64,000 nt of DNA from Mycobacterium scrofulaceum (GCF_001667885.1 NZ_LZJW01000040.1:29474-93473); one strand, 5' to 3'. Counted from the stretch's first letter, positions 18,510-27,632 are shown. The notes: a model not told the origin generated them from the sequence alone. Numbers and translations are program-made.

Positions 18510-19001
18510 GCCCCGCAGCGGCTTGAGCCGGATCGGCGTCGACTTCACCAGGCCCAGCGGATCGACGTAGTGGGCGCCGGACGCCGGCCCCCACATCGCG
18601 CCCCAGTGCAGGCACGCCGCCGCCCCGCAGCCGGCATGCCCGACCTCCAGCGAGCCGATCACGGTCCGGGCCGTCACCGGCTGACCGACCCGCACCGCGG
18701 CGCGGACCGGCTCGTAGCTGGTGCGCAGGCCACCGGGGTGGGCCAGCGACACCACCGGGCGCCCCGCCAGCTCCCCGGCGAACACGACGGTGGCGGTGCC
18801 CGCCGCGTACACCGGCTGACCGGGGGCGCCGGGCAGGTCCACCCCCCGATGCCCGGGTTTCCAGTCCGGCGCCGGCGCATCGAACCCCCGGGCCACGGCG
18901 GGCGGCGGGCGCAGCGGCCAGTCCAGGCGACCGTCGTCCGCGGCCGCCGGTGCCGCGCCCAGCATCGCCAGCCACGATAAAAGCCACCAAACCCGTCGCA
19001 T
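18507..19001 (-). CDS. M23-family peptidoglycan peptidase-like protein
   Basis: This is an exported protein of 164 residues. The start at 19001 gives a signal peptide (RRVWWLLSWLAMLGAAPAAA). The LytM fold has HRGVDL, whose His and Asp are zinc ligands, and ACLHWGAM, whose His is the third ligand. The two catalytic histidines of active M23 enzymes appear missing: the usual YAHL reads YEPV and the first His of HxH is a Cys. So it may bind the wall without cutting it. It corresponds in place to Rv2891. It is divergent from rpsB. Confidence 0.78.
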   Translation of the reverse strand: MRRVWWLLSWLAMLGAAPAAADDGRLDWPLRPPPAVARGFDAPAPDWKPGHRGVDLPGAPGQPVYAAGTATVVFAGELAGRPVVSLAHPGGLRTSYEPVRAAVRVGQPVTARTVIGSLEVGHAGCGAAACLHWGAMWGPASGAHYVDPLGLVKSTPIRLKPLRG

Positions 19002-19274
19002 CGGCTCAGTGGAGTGCGCCGGCGGCCCCGCCACCAGTCAGGTCCGGCCGGTGCTGTGCAAAACCACCAGCTGAGTCCGTGTAAACTGCTGGTCGCAGCT
19101 CGTTCGCGGGCTGACTTCGCGCGTCCGCCCCGCGTCTCCCGTTTGACTAGGAGTTCGCACCGCGTGCCGGGCGGTCCCCGCCAGGGTTTCCTGGCGAGGT
19201 CCGGCATCGCAGCAGGCGCCAGGGCCCGGCTTCACCCGATGCCGGGCGACAACCGACACAAGTAAGGCACACGC

Positions 19275-20108
19275 ATGGCCGTCGTAACCATGAAGCAGCT
19301 GCTCGACAGCGGCACCCACTTCGGGCACCAGACCCGTCGCTGGAATCCCAAGATGAAGCGGTTCATCTTCACCGACCGCAACGGCATCTACATCATCGAC
19401 CTGCAGCAGACGCTGACCTTCATCGACAAGGCGTACGAGTTCGTCAAGGAGACCGTCGCCCACGGCGGGACGGTGCTGTTCGTCGGCACCAAGAAGCAGG
19501 CGCAGGAATCGGTCGCCGCCGAGGCGACCCGCGTCGGCATGCCGTATGTGAACCAGCGCTGGCTGGGCGGCATGCTCACCAACTTCTCCACCGTGCACAA
19601 GCGGCTGCAGCGCCTCAAGGAACTCGAGGCGATGGAGCAGACCGGTGGCTTCGAGGGTCGCACCAAGAAGGAAATCCTGATGCTGACCCGGGAGAAGAAC
19701 AAGCTGGAGCGCAGCCTGGGCGGTATCCGCGACATGGCCAAGGTGCCGTCGGCGATCTGGGTCGTCGACACCAACAAGGAGCACATCGCCGTTGGCGAGG
19801 CCCGCAAGCTGGGCATCCCGGTCATCGCGATCCTGGACACCAACTGCGACCCCGACGAGGTCGACTACCCGATCCCGGGCAACGACGACGCGATCCGCTC
19901 GGCCGCGCTGCTGACCAAGGTGATCGCCTCCGCGGTCGCCGAGGGCTTGCAGGCCCGCGCCGGCGTCGGCCGCGGCGACGGCAAGCCCGAGGCGGAAGCC
20001 GCCGAGCCGCTGCCCGAATGGGAGCAGGAACTGCTGGCCTCCGCCGCCGCCAGCGCCCCCACCGACGCCGCTGCGGGCGCCACCGAACCAACCACAGACC
20101 CTTCATAG
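19275..20108 (+). CDS. rpsB: 30S ribosomal protein S2
   Basis: S2 joins late in 30S assembly and helps bind S1. The family core is [20 protein letters not shown], then [17 protein letters not shown] and [19 protein letters not shown]. An acidic, Ala-rich tail after residue 235 is usual in mycobacteria. The 270-base leader before it has a plausible -10 TAAACT at 19082 but no clear -35. tsf follows ten bases later. Confidence 0.96.
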   Translation: MAVVTMKQLLDSGTHFGHQTRRWNPKMKRFIFTDRNGIYIIDLQQTLTFIDKAYEFVKETVAHGGTVLFVGTKKQAQESVAAEATRVGMPYVNQRWLGGMLTNFSTVHKRLQRLKELEAMEQTGGFEGRTKKEILMLTREKNKLERSLGGIRDMAKVPSAIWVVDTNKEHIAVGEARKLGIPVIAILDTNCDPDEVDYPIPGNDDAIRSAALLTKVIASAVAEGLQARAGVGRGDGKPEAEAAEPLPEWEQELLASAAASAPTDAAAGATEPTTDPS

Positions 20109-20118
20109 GAAGGCTGAT

Positions 20119-20934
20119 ATGGCCAACTTCACCGCCGCCGACGTCAAGAAGCTCCGTGAGCTCACCGGCGCCGGCATGCTCGACTGCAAGAACGCGCTGG
20201 CCGAGAGCGACGGCGACTTCGACAAGGCCGTCGAGGCGTTGCGCATCAAGGGCGCCAAGGACGTCGGCAAGCGTGCCGAGCGCGCCACGGCCGAGGGCCT
20301 GGTCGCCGCGCAGGGTGGCGCGCTGATCGAGCTGAACTCGGAGACGGACTTCGTCGCCAAGAACGCCGAGTTCCAGAAGCTCGCCGACGACATCGTCGCG
20401 GCCGCCGCGCAGTCCAAGGCCACCGACGTTGACGCGTTGAAGAGCGCCAAGGCCGGTGACACCACGGTCGAGCAGGCCATCGCCGACCTGTCGGCCAAGA
20501 TCGGCGAGAAGCTGGAACTGCGTCGCGTCGCGTACTTCGACGGCACCGTCGAGGCCTACCTGCACAAGCGCGCGGCCGACCTGCCGCCCGCCGTCGGTGT
20601 CCTGGTGGAGTACCAGGGCTCGGATGCCGAGGCCGCGCACTCGGTCGCGCTGCAGATCGCCGCCCTCAAGGCGCGTTTCCTGTCCCGCGAGGACGTTCCC
20701 GAGGACGTCGTGGCCAGCGAGCGCCGCATCGCCGAGGAAACGGCCAAGGCGGAGGGCAAGCCGGAGCAGGCGCTGCCCAAGATCGTCGAAGGCCGGCTGA
20801 ACGGTTTCTTCAAGGACGCGGTGCTGCTGGAGCAGCCGTCGGTGTCCGACAGCAAGAAGACGGTCAAGGCGCTGCTCGACGAGGCCGGCGTCACGGTGAC
20901 GCGGTTCGTGCGCTTCGAAGTGGGCCAGGCCTAA
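20119..20934 (+). CDS. tsf: Elongation factor Ts
   Basis: EF-Ts is the nucleotide exchange factor of EF-Tu. The N-terminal UBA-like domain is [20 protein letters not shown], and the EF-Tu contact motif is TDFVAKN. The length of 271 matches Rv2889c. It is in an operon with rpsB, with a GGAAGG site before its start. Confidence 0.97.
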   Translation: MANFTAADVKKLRELTGAGMLDCKNALAESDGDFDKAVEALRIKGAKDVGKRAERATAEGLVAAQGGALIELNSETDFVAKNAEFQKLADDIVAAAAQSKATDVDALKSAKAGDTTVEQAIADLSAKIGEKLELRRVAYFDGTVEAYLHKRAADLPPAVGVLVEYQGSDAEAAHSVALQIAALKARFLSREDVPEDVVASERRIAEETAKAEGKPEQALPKIVEGRLNGFFKDAVLLEQPSVSDSKKTVKALLDEAGVTVTRFVRFEVGQA

Positions 20935-20965
20935 GCCCCGCGCGGAGGCGAGCTAGCGTCGATCC

Positions 20966-22366
20966 ATGCGACACGTGCATGCGTTCGGCGACGACGCCCT
21001 CGGTGACCTCGACGCGGTCGGCCTCGCCCACGCGCTACAGGCCGGCTGGGTCAGCAGGGCGGAGGTCGTCGAGGCGGCCATCGCCCGCACCGAGGCCGTC
21101 GACCCGATCCTCAACGGCCTGGCCTACGCCGCCTTTCAGCAGGCGCGAACCGCGGCCCCGGTGGGGAACGGTTTCTTCGACGGCGTCCCGACGTTCCTGA
21201 AGGACAACGTCGACATCGCGGGCCAACCGACGATGCACGGCACCGACGCGTGGACACCGTGGAACGCCACCTCCGACGGCGAGTTCACCCGGCTGTTCCT
21301 GGCGACCGGGCTGGCGCCCGTGGGCAAGACGCAGCTGTCGGAATTCGGTTTCAGCGCATCGGCCGAGCATCCCCGACTTGGGCCGGTCCGCAACCCGTGG
21401 AACACCGACTACAGCGCCGGCGCATCGTCGTCGGGCTCGGGGGCGTTCGTCGCGGCAGGCGTGGTGCCGATCGCCCACGCCAACGACGGCGGCGGATCCA
21501 TCCGCATCCCCGCCGCCTGCAACGGCCTCGTCGGGCTGAAGCCGTCGCGCGGGCGGCTGCCGCTGGACGCGCACCTGCGCCGGATGCCGGTGGGCATCGT
21601 CGCCAACGGTGTGGTGACCCGTTCGGTGCGTGACACCGCGGCGTTCTATCGGGAGGCCGAACGCATTTGGCGTAACCCGAAGCTGGCGCCGATCGGGGAC
21701 GTCACCGGGCCCGGCAGGCAGCGGCTGCGAATCGCCGTGCTGACCCGGTCGGTGCAACGCGACTGCAGCCCGCAGGTGCGCGAGCTGGCGCTGAAGTCGG
21801 CCGGCCTGCTCGAGGAGCTGGGGCACCGCGTCGAGCACCTCGAGGAACCCCCGGTGCCGGCCAGTTTCGTCGACGACTTCGTGCTGTATTGGGGTTTCTT
21901 GGCACTGGCCCAGGTCCGCACGGGGCGCCGAATGTTCGGCGCGACGTTCGACCGCAGCCGGCTGGACAGTCTGACGCTCGGTCTGGAGCGACACACCGCC
22001 CGCAACCTGCACCGACTGCCGCTGGCGATCCTGCGCCTGCGCCGAATCCGCAGGCGCACCGCAGAATTCTTCGGCACCTACGACGCGGTGCTGACCCCGA
22101 CGCTCGCCGACGAGACGCCCCGCATCGGCTATCTGGCACCCAGCGACTACCACCAGGTCATCGAGCGACTGATCGACTGGGTCTCGTTCACCCCGCTGCA
22201 GAACGTCACCGGTGAGCCGGCGATCTCCTTGCCGTTGGCACAATCCGACGACGGCATGCCGGTGGGCATGATGTTGTCGACCGACACCGGGCAGGAGGCG
22301 CTGCTGCTCGAGCTGGCCTACGAACTCGAAGAGGCCCGACCGTGGGCCCGGATCCAATCCGCTTGA
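20966..22366 (+). CDS. amiC: Amidase (amidase-signature family)
   Basis: This cytoplasmic amidase is of the Ser-Ser-Lys type. The signature is GASSSGSGAFVAAG, followed by GGGSIRIPAACNGLVGLKPSRG-like glycine loop (written here in part). The catalytic Lys is probably in FLKDNVDIAGQ. The 466-residue length matches the protein annotated AmiC (Rv2888c). The natural substrate is unknown. The gene starts 31 bases after tsf and converges on the MarR gene. Confidence 0.87.
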   Translation: MRHVHAFGDDALGDLDAVGLAHALQAGWVSRAEVVEAAIARTEAVDPILNGLAYAAFQQARTAAPVGNGFFDGVPTFLKDNVDIAGQPTMHGTDAWTPWNATSDGEFTRLFLATGLAPVGKTQLSEFGFSASAEHPRLGPVRNPWNTDYSAGASSSGSGAFVAAGVVPIAHANDGGGSIRIPAACNGLVGLKPSRGRLPLDAHLRRMPVGIVANGVVTRSVRDTAAFYREAERIWRNPKLAPIGDVTGPGRQRLRIAVLTRSVQRDCSPQVRELALKSAGLLEELGHRVEHLEEPPVPASFVDDFVLYWGFLALAQVRTGRRMFGATFDRSRLDSLTLGLERHTARNLHRLPLAILRLRRIRRRTAEFFGTYDAVLTPTLADETPRIGYLAPSDYHQVIERLIDWVSFTPLQNVTGEPAISLPLAQSDDGMPVGMMLSTDTGQEALLLELAYELEEARPWARIQSA

Positions 22367-22373
22367 TTGCCGG

Positions 22374-22802
22374 TCAATCGGAGCCGAGCTTGTCGAGCAT
22401 CCGTTTGAATTCGCGCTGCTGAGGCTCGGTCAGCTTGGCCAGGATGCGGGCGTCGGCGGTCCGCACCGCGCCTTCGGCGCGCTTGAGCAGGGCGCGGCCC
22501 TGCCCGGTCAGCGTGGCGGGCAGCGCGCGGCCGCTGGACACCGACGTCGGGCGCGCCACGGCGCCAATGTCTTCCAGCTTGCGCAGCACCGTGTTCATCG
22601 CCTGCGGGGTGACCCCGGCCTGCCGGGACAGTTCGGCGCTCGACATCCCCGGCAGTATGGAAAGCATTCGCAGGCAGACGAATTCGGGCAACGTCAGGCC
22701 CAGCGGGCCCAGCACCGCCGAAACCTCCGGTCGCAACAGGCTCGCCACCCGGTACAACAGGTAACCAAGCGGGGCGTCTTCGGCCTGAACCATGTCAACC
22801 AT
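22374..22802 (-). CDS. MarR-family transcriptional regulator
   Basis: This is a 142-residue winged-helix repressor. The DNA-reading part is MSSAELSRQAGVTPQAMNTV with the wing GRALPATLTGQGRALL. It corresponds in position to M. tuberculosis Rv2887, a MarR protein linked to drug-modifying genes. A perfect inverted repeat lies over its own start codon (22792-22810), so it is probably autorepressed. A second Met at codon 4 is a possible alternative start. Confidence 0.88.
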   Translation of the reverse strand: MVDMVQAEDAPLGYLLYRVASLLRPEVSAVLGPLGLTLPEFVCLRMLSILPGMSSAELSRQAGVTPQAMNTVLRKLEDIGAVARPTSVSSGRALPATLTGQGRALLKRAEGAVRTADARILAKLTEPQQREFKRMLDKLGSD

Positions 22803-22810
22803 CTTGACAT
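22792..22810. promoter_or_regulatory. Probable MarR operator (inverted repeat)
   Basis: ATGTCAA, five bases, TTGACAT form a perfect 7-base dyad that covers the start codon of the MarR gene. The half sites are spaced by one helical turn (12 bases from like to like), as is usual for MarR dimers. Binding here would block translation-region transcription and so give autoregulation; this is inferred from symmetry and place. Confidence 0.6.
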
Positions 22811-22919
22811 ATTTTGCCGGCCCGAAGGGGACGTTCGGGCGCGACGGGCTGATTGCCGGCCGGTCAACGGGGTAACCGACCAGCGCGACTCGTCACGCGC
22901 ACCGTTAAAGGAGGTTCCC

Positions 22920-23333
22920 ATGCCGAAGACCACGAAAGGCGGCAAGCCGAAGAAGGACGAATTGCCGAGCACTTTGCAGCGTTCGAACGCCAAAGCGCAA
23001 CGCACGTTCGCGAAAACGCATGATGCGGCCGCCGACGAATACGGCAGCGAAGAGCGTGCCCACCGGGTGGCCTATTCCGCCCTCAAGCACAGTTTCGAAA
23101 AGGTCGGCGACCACTGGGAGCCCAAAGAAAAGAAGGGCCCGTCGGACGAGCGCGCCGAGAGCGGTGGCCCGCGAGCCTCGGGCGAGTCCGCGGAGGGCGT
23201 GAACGCCAACGCGAGCAAGAAGCACTTGCTGGATCTGGCCCGGCGACTCGACGTCCGGGGGAGGTCCACGATGAGCAAGGCGGAGCTGGTCGACGCGATC
23301 AAGAAGCACAATCGCCGGGTCCGCGGCCGCTGA
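22920..23333 (+). CDS. ChaB-like protein with C-terminal SAP/Rho-N-type domain
   Basis: This is a basic 137-residue protein. Residues about 10-60 match the ChaB fold (LPSTLQRSNAKAQRTFAKTH, then RAHRVAYSALKHSFEKVGDH). A lysine-rich linker leads to a short helix-extended-helix at residues about 98-130 (SKKHLLDLARRLDVRGRSTM, SKAELVDAIKKHNR), which resembles SAP or Rho-N nucleic-acid-binding motifs. It has a strong AAAGGAGG site. A role in stress or DNA binding is inferred. Confidence 0.75.
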   Translation: MPKTTKGGKPKKDELPSTLQRSNAKAQRTFAKTHDAAADEYGSEERAHRVAYSALKHSFEKVGDHWEPKEKKGPSDERAESGGPRASGESAEGVNANASKKHLLDLARRLDVRGRSTMSKAELVDAIKKHNRRVRGR

Positions 23334-23414
23334 TACGCGCCACCGCACCGATGTGACCGAGACCGCACCCGGTGGCGTCGTTTAGGTCCGCGGCTTGCGG
23401 GCATCCCGACAGCC

Positions 23415-23738
23415 ATGGTTGCCTCCACCACCCCCAGTCAGCTGCGTCAATGCCTAAGTGACGTCGACTTTCCGGCGAGCAAGCAGGATCTGCTCGACGC
23501 CGCCGATCGCAATGGCTGCGACCACGACACGGTCCGCGCCCTGCGCGGCATCCCGCCCGAGACCTACAACAACGCCGGCCAGGTCGCCGCGTCGGTTACC
23601 ATCGCCGACGACCGTGACACCCAGGGCCGGGCCGCGGCGCATCGTATCCACACCAAGCCCGGGCTGGCCCAAAGCGCCAAGGACAATCCCGTCCAGAGCC
23701 CGATCGTCGACGAGCTCGGCGAGAACCGGGGCTCCTGA
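23415..23738 (+). CDS. DUF2795 family protein
   Basis: This 107-residue soluble protein has the DUF2795 layout: PSQLRQCLSDVDFPASKQDL followed by a helical part with an RALRGIPPETYNNAGQVAAS segment. The C-terminal quarter is polar and probably disordered. The family is small and of unknown function. It sits 81 bases after the ChaB-like gene on the same strand and may share its transcript. Confidence 0.7.
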   Translation: MVASTTPSQLRQCLSDVDFPASKQDLLDAADRNGCDHDTVRALRGIPPETYNNAGQVAASVTIADDRDTQGRAAAHRIHTKPGLAQSAKDNPVQSPIVDELGENRGS

Positions 23739-23764
23739 AGCCCCGCGCGCACTTCGTTGGGGCG

Positions 23765-24604
23765 CTAGAGAATCGGCCGGCCCCCGGTCACGGCGACCCG
23801 CGCGCCGGAGATGTAGCTCGCGTCGTCGGAGGCCAACAGCACATACACGGGGGCCAGCTCCGCGGGTTGCCCGGCGCGGCCCAGCGGTGTGTTGTCGCCG
23901 AACGATTCGACGCTGTCCGGCGGCATCGTGGAGGGAATCAGCGGTGTCCAGATCGGACCGGGCGCCACGCTGTTGACCCGAATCCCCTTGTCGCCCAGCA
24001 GCTGAGCGAGGCTGGCCGAAAAGTTCGCGATGGCGGCCTTGGTCGCCGCGTAGGGCGCCAGCGTGGGGTTGGGCGTATCGGAGTTGACCGACGAACTGCC
24101 GATGATCGAGGCGCCGGCCTTCATGTGCGGAACGGCAGCTTTGGCGAGGTGAAAGTATGCGCCGACGTTGAGCCGGAACGTGTAATCCCATTCCTTGTCG
24201 CCGATTTCGTCGAGGCTTTTGTGCATCATCTGGTACGCGGCATTGTTGACCAGGATGTCGATGCCGCCGAACTCTTCGACGGCACGATTTACCACGGCGC
24301 GGCAATGCGCGGCGTCGGACAGGTCGCCGGAAACCAGCTCGCATTTCCGCCCCGCATCCTCCACGTAGCGGGCGACGTCGCTGGCATCGTCGTCCTCATT
24401 GAGATAGGAGATCAACACGTCGGCGCCCTCCCGGGCGAAAGCGATCGCGACCGCGCGGCCGATGCCGCTGTCGCCGCCGGTGACGATCGCCTTTTTGCCG
24501 GCAAGCTTTCCCGAGCCCCGGTAGCTGTTTTCGCCGCAGTCGGGCACCGGGTTCATCTCGGCCTGCACGCCAGGAGGGGATTGTTGTTGAGGCGCAAAGC
24601 CCAT
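23765..24604 (-). CDS. Short-chain dehydrogenase/reductase (YghA-like)
   Basis: This is an NAD(P)-dependent oxidoreductase of 279 residues. The cofactor loop is VTGGDSGIGRAVA, the middle motif is LVNNAAY, and the active site has Ser in IIGSSSVNSD and the YAATK Tyr-x-x-x-Lys. The N-terminal extension (about 40 residues, with FAPQQQSPPG) is typical of the YghA/YdaD branch found with general stress genes. The substrate is unknown. Its AGAGGAAACAG site is good. Confidence 0.85.
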   Translation of the reverse strand: MGFAPQQQSPPGVQAEMNPVPDCGENSYRGSGKLAGKKAIVTGGDSGIGRAVAIAFAREGADVLISYLNEDDDASDVARYVEDAGRKCELVSGDLSDAAHCRAVVNRAVEEFGGIDILVNNAAYQMMHKSLDEIGDKEWDYTFRLNVGAYFHLAKAAVPHMKAGASIIGSSSVNSDTPNPTLAPYAATKAAIANFSASLAQLLGDKGIRVNSVAPGPIWTPLIPSTMPPDSVESFGDNTPLGRAGQPAELAPVYVLLASDDASYISGARVAVTGGRPIL

Positions 24605-24655
24605 CTGTTTCCTCTATTCGTGTCCAAATTGTTGCGAGCAAACAGCTCGCCGGTT

Positions 24656-24832
24656 TTACGGCTCGCGAGTTATCGGGCCGGCCGTGGGCACGTCGGGGTC
24701 GTCGTCGGCCGGGGGTTCGGGATCACGCCACTCCTCGGCGCGACTGGGCCGGTTACCCCGCAACGTGCCGTCCAACTCATGCTTGAGTTCGTCGTCCTCG
24801 CGCGGGCTGTGCTTGGAGCTTCCGCGTTCCAT
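24656..24832 (-). CDS. Small acidic conserved protein, 58 residues
   Basis: This short gene encodes a polar protein that begins MERGSSKHSPREDDELKHEL and then has RGNRPSRAEEWRDPEPP. It has no hydrophobic segment and is likely disordered. I recall very similar small proteins from other mycobacteria, but no function. An AAAGGGG site lies just before the ATG. It lies upstream of the SDR gene on the same strand, 51 bases away, and the two may be co-transcribed. Confidence 0.65.
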   Translation of the reverse strand: MERGSSKHSPREDDELKHELDGTLRGNRPSRAEEWRDPEPPADDDPDVPTAGPITREP

Positions 24833-25119
24833 CGACGGCCCCTTTCGTTCTCGTCGGTTGCGTACCGCTCCGACTACCCGTCGGGGCGGGCGCTAATCGC
24901 TCGCGTTGCGACAGTGAGCCTGCGTGAATAGCGATACGGATGTTAAAAACTGATGCGAAAGATGCCGTCCAACAAACGAACTGATTTTCGCCAGCTAACC
25001 GGCGCTAATTGAATATTCAGCGGATACACATGTTTAGAGCGGAAGGCGAATGGCTATCTGCGAATCGTGTGTGTATTGCCCTTCCGGGGGGCGATTGTTC
25101 AACACGAAAGGAATGAGCA
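24833..25119. other. Intergenic region before the MPT63-like gene
   Basis: These 287 bases separate divergent genes and are richer in A and T from about 24930 to 25080 than the surroundings, as expected for a promoter region. GAAAGGA at 25107 is the ribosome site of the MPT63-like gene. I see no defined operator and no small gene. Confidence 0.4.
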
Positions 25120-25677
25120 ATGAAGGTCACCAAGAGGGCCATCAAGACTGCTGCCGCTGCCGGGGGTATAGCGGTGGCGAGCGTTTTCGCCGCGTCGACG
25201 GCCGCCGCCGCGCCGCCGAACATCCAAGGCTTCGGCACCAGCGAGCAACTCGTCGACGGGCCGCTGATCACCAACTACACGGTGAGCAACCTGCAGCCCA
25301 GCAATGTCACGATTCCCGGCTACACGCCCAAGGGGACGCTGTACCAGGCGGACGTCACCGCCCGGTCGGACGGCGGACTCGTGACCCCCATGGTCAATGA
25401 CTTCATCGCCCGCGGCCCCAACGGCCAGAACTACCGGGTGATCGACAAGGTTGGGGTTCCCAACGGCCTTAACCCCGCGCCGATCCCGCAGGGGAGCGAG
25501 TCGACCGGAACGCTGTACTTCGACGTGACCGGCGCTCCGCCGAACGGCGTCGTCTACAACGACGGGATGCAAGACATCCTGATGTGGACGTCGAACGTGC
25601 AGGGTGGCTCGGCGCCTGGCGCCGCCCCGAACGCCAGCCCGGCACCGGGCGCTCCGCCCGCCCCGGCCCACACCTGA
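25120..25677 (+). CDS. Secreted MPT63-like immunoglobulin-fold protein (DUF1942)
   Basis: This is a 185-residue secreted protein. Residues 1-32 form a signal peptide ending in STAAAA. The mature part shows the MPT63 pattern: NYTVSNLQPSNVTIPGYTPKG, then VTPMVNDFIAR, IPQGSESTGTLYFDVTG and NDGMQDILMW. The last 25 residues are a Pro-Ala-rich tail not seen in MPT63 (Rv1926c). MPT63 is an abundant secreted antigen with an Ig-like beta sandwich and no known enzyme role; the same is expected here. Confidence 0.85.
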   Translation: MKVTKRAIKTAAAAGGIAVASVFAASTAAAAPPNIQGFGTSEQLVDGPLITNYTVSNLQPSNVTIPGYTPKGTLYQADVTARSDGGLVTPMVNDFIARGPNGQNYRVIDKVGVPNGLNPAPIPQGSESTGTLYFDVTGAPPNGVVYNDGMQDILMWTSNVQGGSAPGAAPNASPAPGAPPAPAHT

Positions 25678-25693
25678 TCCGGCTTGCGGATAC

Positions 25694-25721
25694 CTCCCCG
25701 CGTCGCGTGCGACGCGGGGAG
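25694..25721 (+). terminator. Hairpin terminator after the MPT63-like gene
   Basis: A perfect 12-base-pair stem (CTCCCCGCGTCG with CGACGCGGGGAG) and a four-base loop CGTG lie 17 bases after the stop codon. There is no U-tract, which is usual for mycobacterial hairpin terminators. Confidence 0.7.
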
Positions 25722-25777
25722 TTCCGCGTTTGGGAAAGAGTTGAATCGTGCGCGCTTGAATCGGGTACACCGCAACC

Positions 25778-26713
25778 ATGAGTAACCCGGATCACAGGCC
25801 AGTCGAGATACGCGAACAGGCGAAGCGGAACGCCAAAGAGGCGCGGGCGACGATGGAGGAGCGGCGCAGCCGCCAGGAGGGCGGGGTCAGCGGCTGGGTC
25901 GCCGAGCGCGCCGGCGAATGGGATCTCAGCGGCCAGGACGAGACCACGCTGCAGCGGCAGAAATATCTGTGGAATGTGCTGGTGGACTACTGGTTTCGGA
26001 TGGAAATCGACGGCTGGGAGAACATCCCGGCGCCACCGGCGCTGCTGGTGGGGATCCACTCCGGCGCTCCGTTCGTCTGGGACGCCTGGACCGTCGGGCT
26101 GCAATGGTGGCGGCGCTTCGGGCAGGAGCGTCCGCTGCACGGCACGGCGCATGACGCGTTGATGGCGATTCCGGTGATCGGCCGGTACTTCCGCTCGATG
26201 GGGGTGCTGCCGGCCGCCCCGGATGCGATTGCCACCGCCCTGGCCGAAGGTCGTGACGTGGCGCTGTGGCCCGGCGGTGAGGTGGACTCGCTGCGCCCCT
26301 GGACGGAGCGCGACCAGGCCAACCTCGCGGGCCGAAAGGGCTTCGTCAAGATGGCGATTCGGGCCGGTGTGCCGATCGTGCCGATCGCGACGGTTGGCGG
26401 CGCCGACGCGATGCCGGTGCTGATCCGCGGTGACAAGCTGTCGAAGGCCTTGCAGCTGGACCGCCTGCTGCGCCTCAAGGTGTTCCCGTTGGCGGTCTCA
26501 CTGCCGTGGGGGATCGCGCCGGCGGCGCTGCCGCAGCTGCCGCTGCCGGCCAAGATCCGGACCCGGTTCATGCCGGCCGTCGAGCTCGACCACGACCCCG
26601 ACCGGGCGGAGGACGACGCCTACGTCGAAGGCAAGTACCGCGAGGTGCAAAACGCCATCCAGGAGGGAATGGACGCGCTCGCGCGCAAGCGCGCGTTTCC
26701 ACTCTTCGGCTGA
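25778..26713 (+). CDS. Lysophospholipid/glycerolipid acyltransferase-like protein
   Basis: This 311-residue protein has the acyltransferase fold of the LPLAT superfamily. The probable active site is VGIHSGAPFVWD, and the phosphate or acyl pocket is in ALWPGGEVDSLRPW, followed by KGFVKMAIRAGVPIVPIATVG. The His to Asp spacing is longer than in the standard HxxxxD motif, so it resembles the diacylglycerol acyltransferase branch more than PlsC. The lipid substrate is unknown. It converges on the GlnR-like gene. Confidence 0.75.
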   Translation: MSNPDHRPVEIREQAKRNAKEARATMEERRSRQEGGVSGWVAERAGEWDLSGQDETTLQRQKYLWNVLVDYWFRMEIDGWENIPAPPALLVGIHSGAPFVWDAWTVGLQWWRRFGQERPLHGTAHDALMAIPVIGRYFRSMGVLPAAPDAIATALAEGRDVALWPGGEVDSLRPWTERDQANLAGRKGFVKMAIRAGVPIVPIATVGGADAMPVLIRGDKLSKALQLDRLLRLKVFPLAVSLPWGIAPAALPQLPLPAKIRTRFMPAVELDHDPDRAEDDAYVEGKYREVQNAIQEGMDALARKRAFPLFG

Positions 26714-26741
26714 TCGGGAAACGGTTGGGGCGCAAACGGAT

Positions 26742-27458
26742 TCACTGCGCCGGCGCCACTCCCATCGGGGACGTCGACTCGCTGATGATCCACTCCGGGT
26801 GCGGCGGGGTCGCCGCCATGTAGCCCACGCCGCGGACCGTGTCGACCATCGACTGATGGCGCGGCCCGAGCTTGGCGCGCAGCCGCCGGATGTGAACATC
26901 GACCGAACGGACGCGACCGTTGCAGTCGTAACCCCACGCTTCGTGCATCAGCCGGGTGCGGGTGAACGGCCGACCGGCATGCTGCACAAGGAAACTCAGC
27001 AATCTGAACTCGGTCTGCGTCAAGCTCAGGTCCTTGCCTTCCAGCGACCCGGTGAGGCTGGTCGGGTGCAGCAGCAGGGCACCGAATTTCAGGCTGCCGT
27101 CGATGGCGCTGCGCCGGTGGGCGATCGCCCGCCCCAGCCGTTCCTGCAACTCGTCCGCGTCCGCACCGGTCGGCATGACGTCATCGACGTTCCACTCGCC
27201 GTCGACCATGGCGTCGGCTCCCGACACGAGCGCGACCACCGCGGTGGCGGGGGCATCGGTCGTCAGGCGGCGGCAGGCGGTCTGCGCCGCCGCGAGGTCG
27301 TCGCGAGCATCGACGATGGCCACGTCGCCGGAATGGGCGGGACCGTGGCCGTCACCGGTGAGGGGCGCTCGCCGCATGATGCGCGCGAACGAGTTCAGGG
27401 GCGGCAGAGCGCGATCGAAGTCGTCCGCGTCGGTCAGCAGTAGCACGTCCAAGGACAT
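26742..27458 (-). CDS. GlnR-like orphan response regulator (OmpR type)
   Basis: This is a 238-residue regulator. The N-terminal receiver-like domain resembles GlnR (LLLTDADDF, VDARDDLAAAQTACRRL), and I do not see the conserved Lys and Thr switch residues, so it is probably not activated by a normal phosphorelay. The C-terminal winged helix is clear (LSLTQTEFRLLSFLVQHAGR, then SVDVHIRRLRAKLG). No histidine kinase gene is adjacent. It corresponds to Rv2884. Its targets are unknown; nitrogen control is only suggested by the GlnR resemblance. Confidence 0.8.
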   Translation of the reverse strand: MSLDVLLLTDADDFDRALPPLNSFARIMRRAPLTGDGHGPAHSGDVAIVDARDDLAAAQTACRRLTTDAPATAVVALVSGADAMVDGEWNVDDVMPTGADADELQERLGRAIAHRRSAIDGSLKFGALLLHPTSLTGSLEGKDLSLTQTEFRLLSFLVQHAGRPFTRTRLMHEAWGYDCNGRVRSVDVHIRRLRAKLGPRHQSMVDTVRGVGYMAATPPHPEWIISESTSPMGVAPAQ

Positions 27459-27632
27459 CTCCGGAAAAAACTTCGTGTAGGTTCCCGGCCCGTAGGCACC
27501 TCAGGGAGATGTCTGCAAGCGCAGCGGTGATTACCCGCTCGGCGCGAAATTATGCAAACTGTGTTGAATTAGCCGCCGACTATGTCGGACCGGCTAACCG
27601 GGATCGATTGTCCTGTCCCGGAAAAAGTCGAT

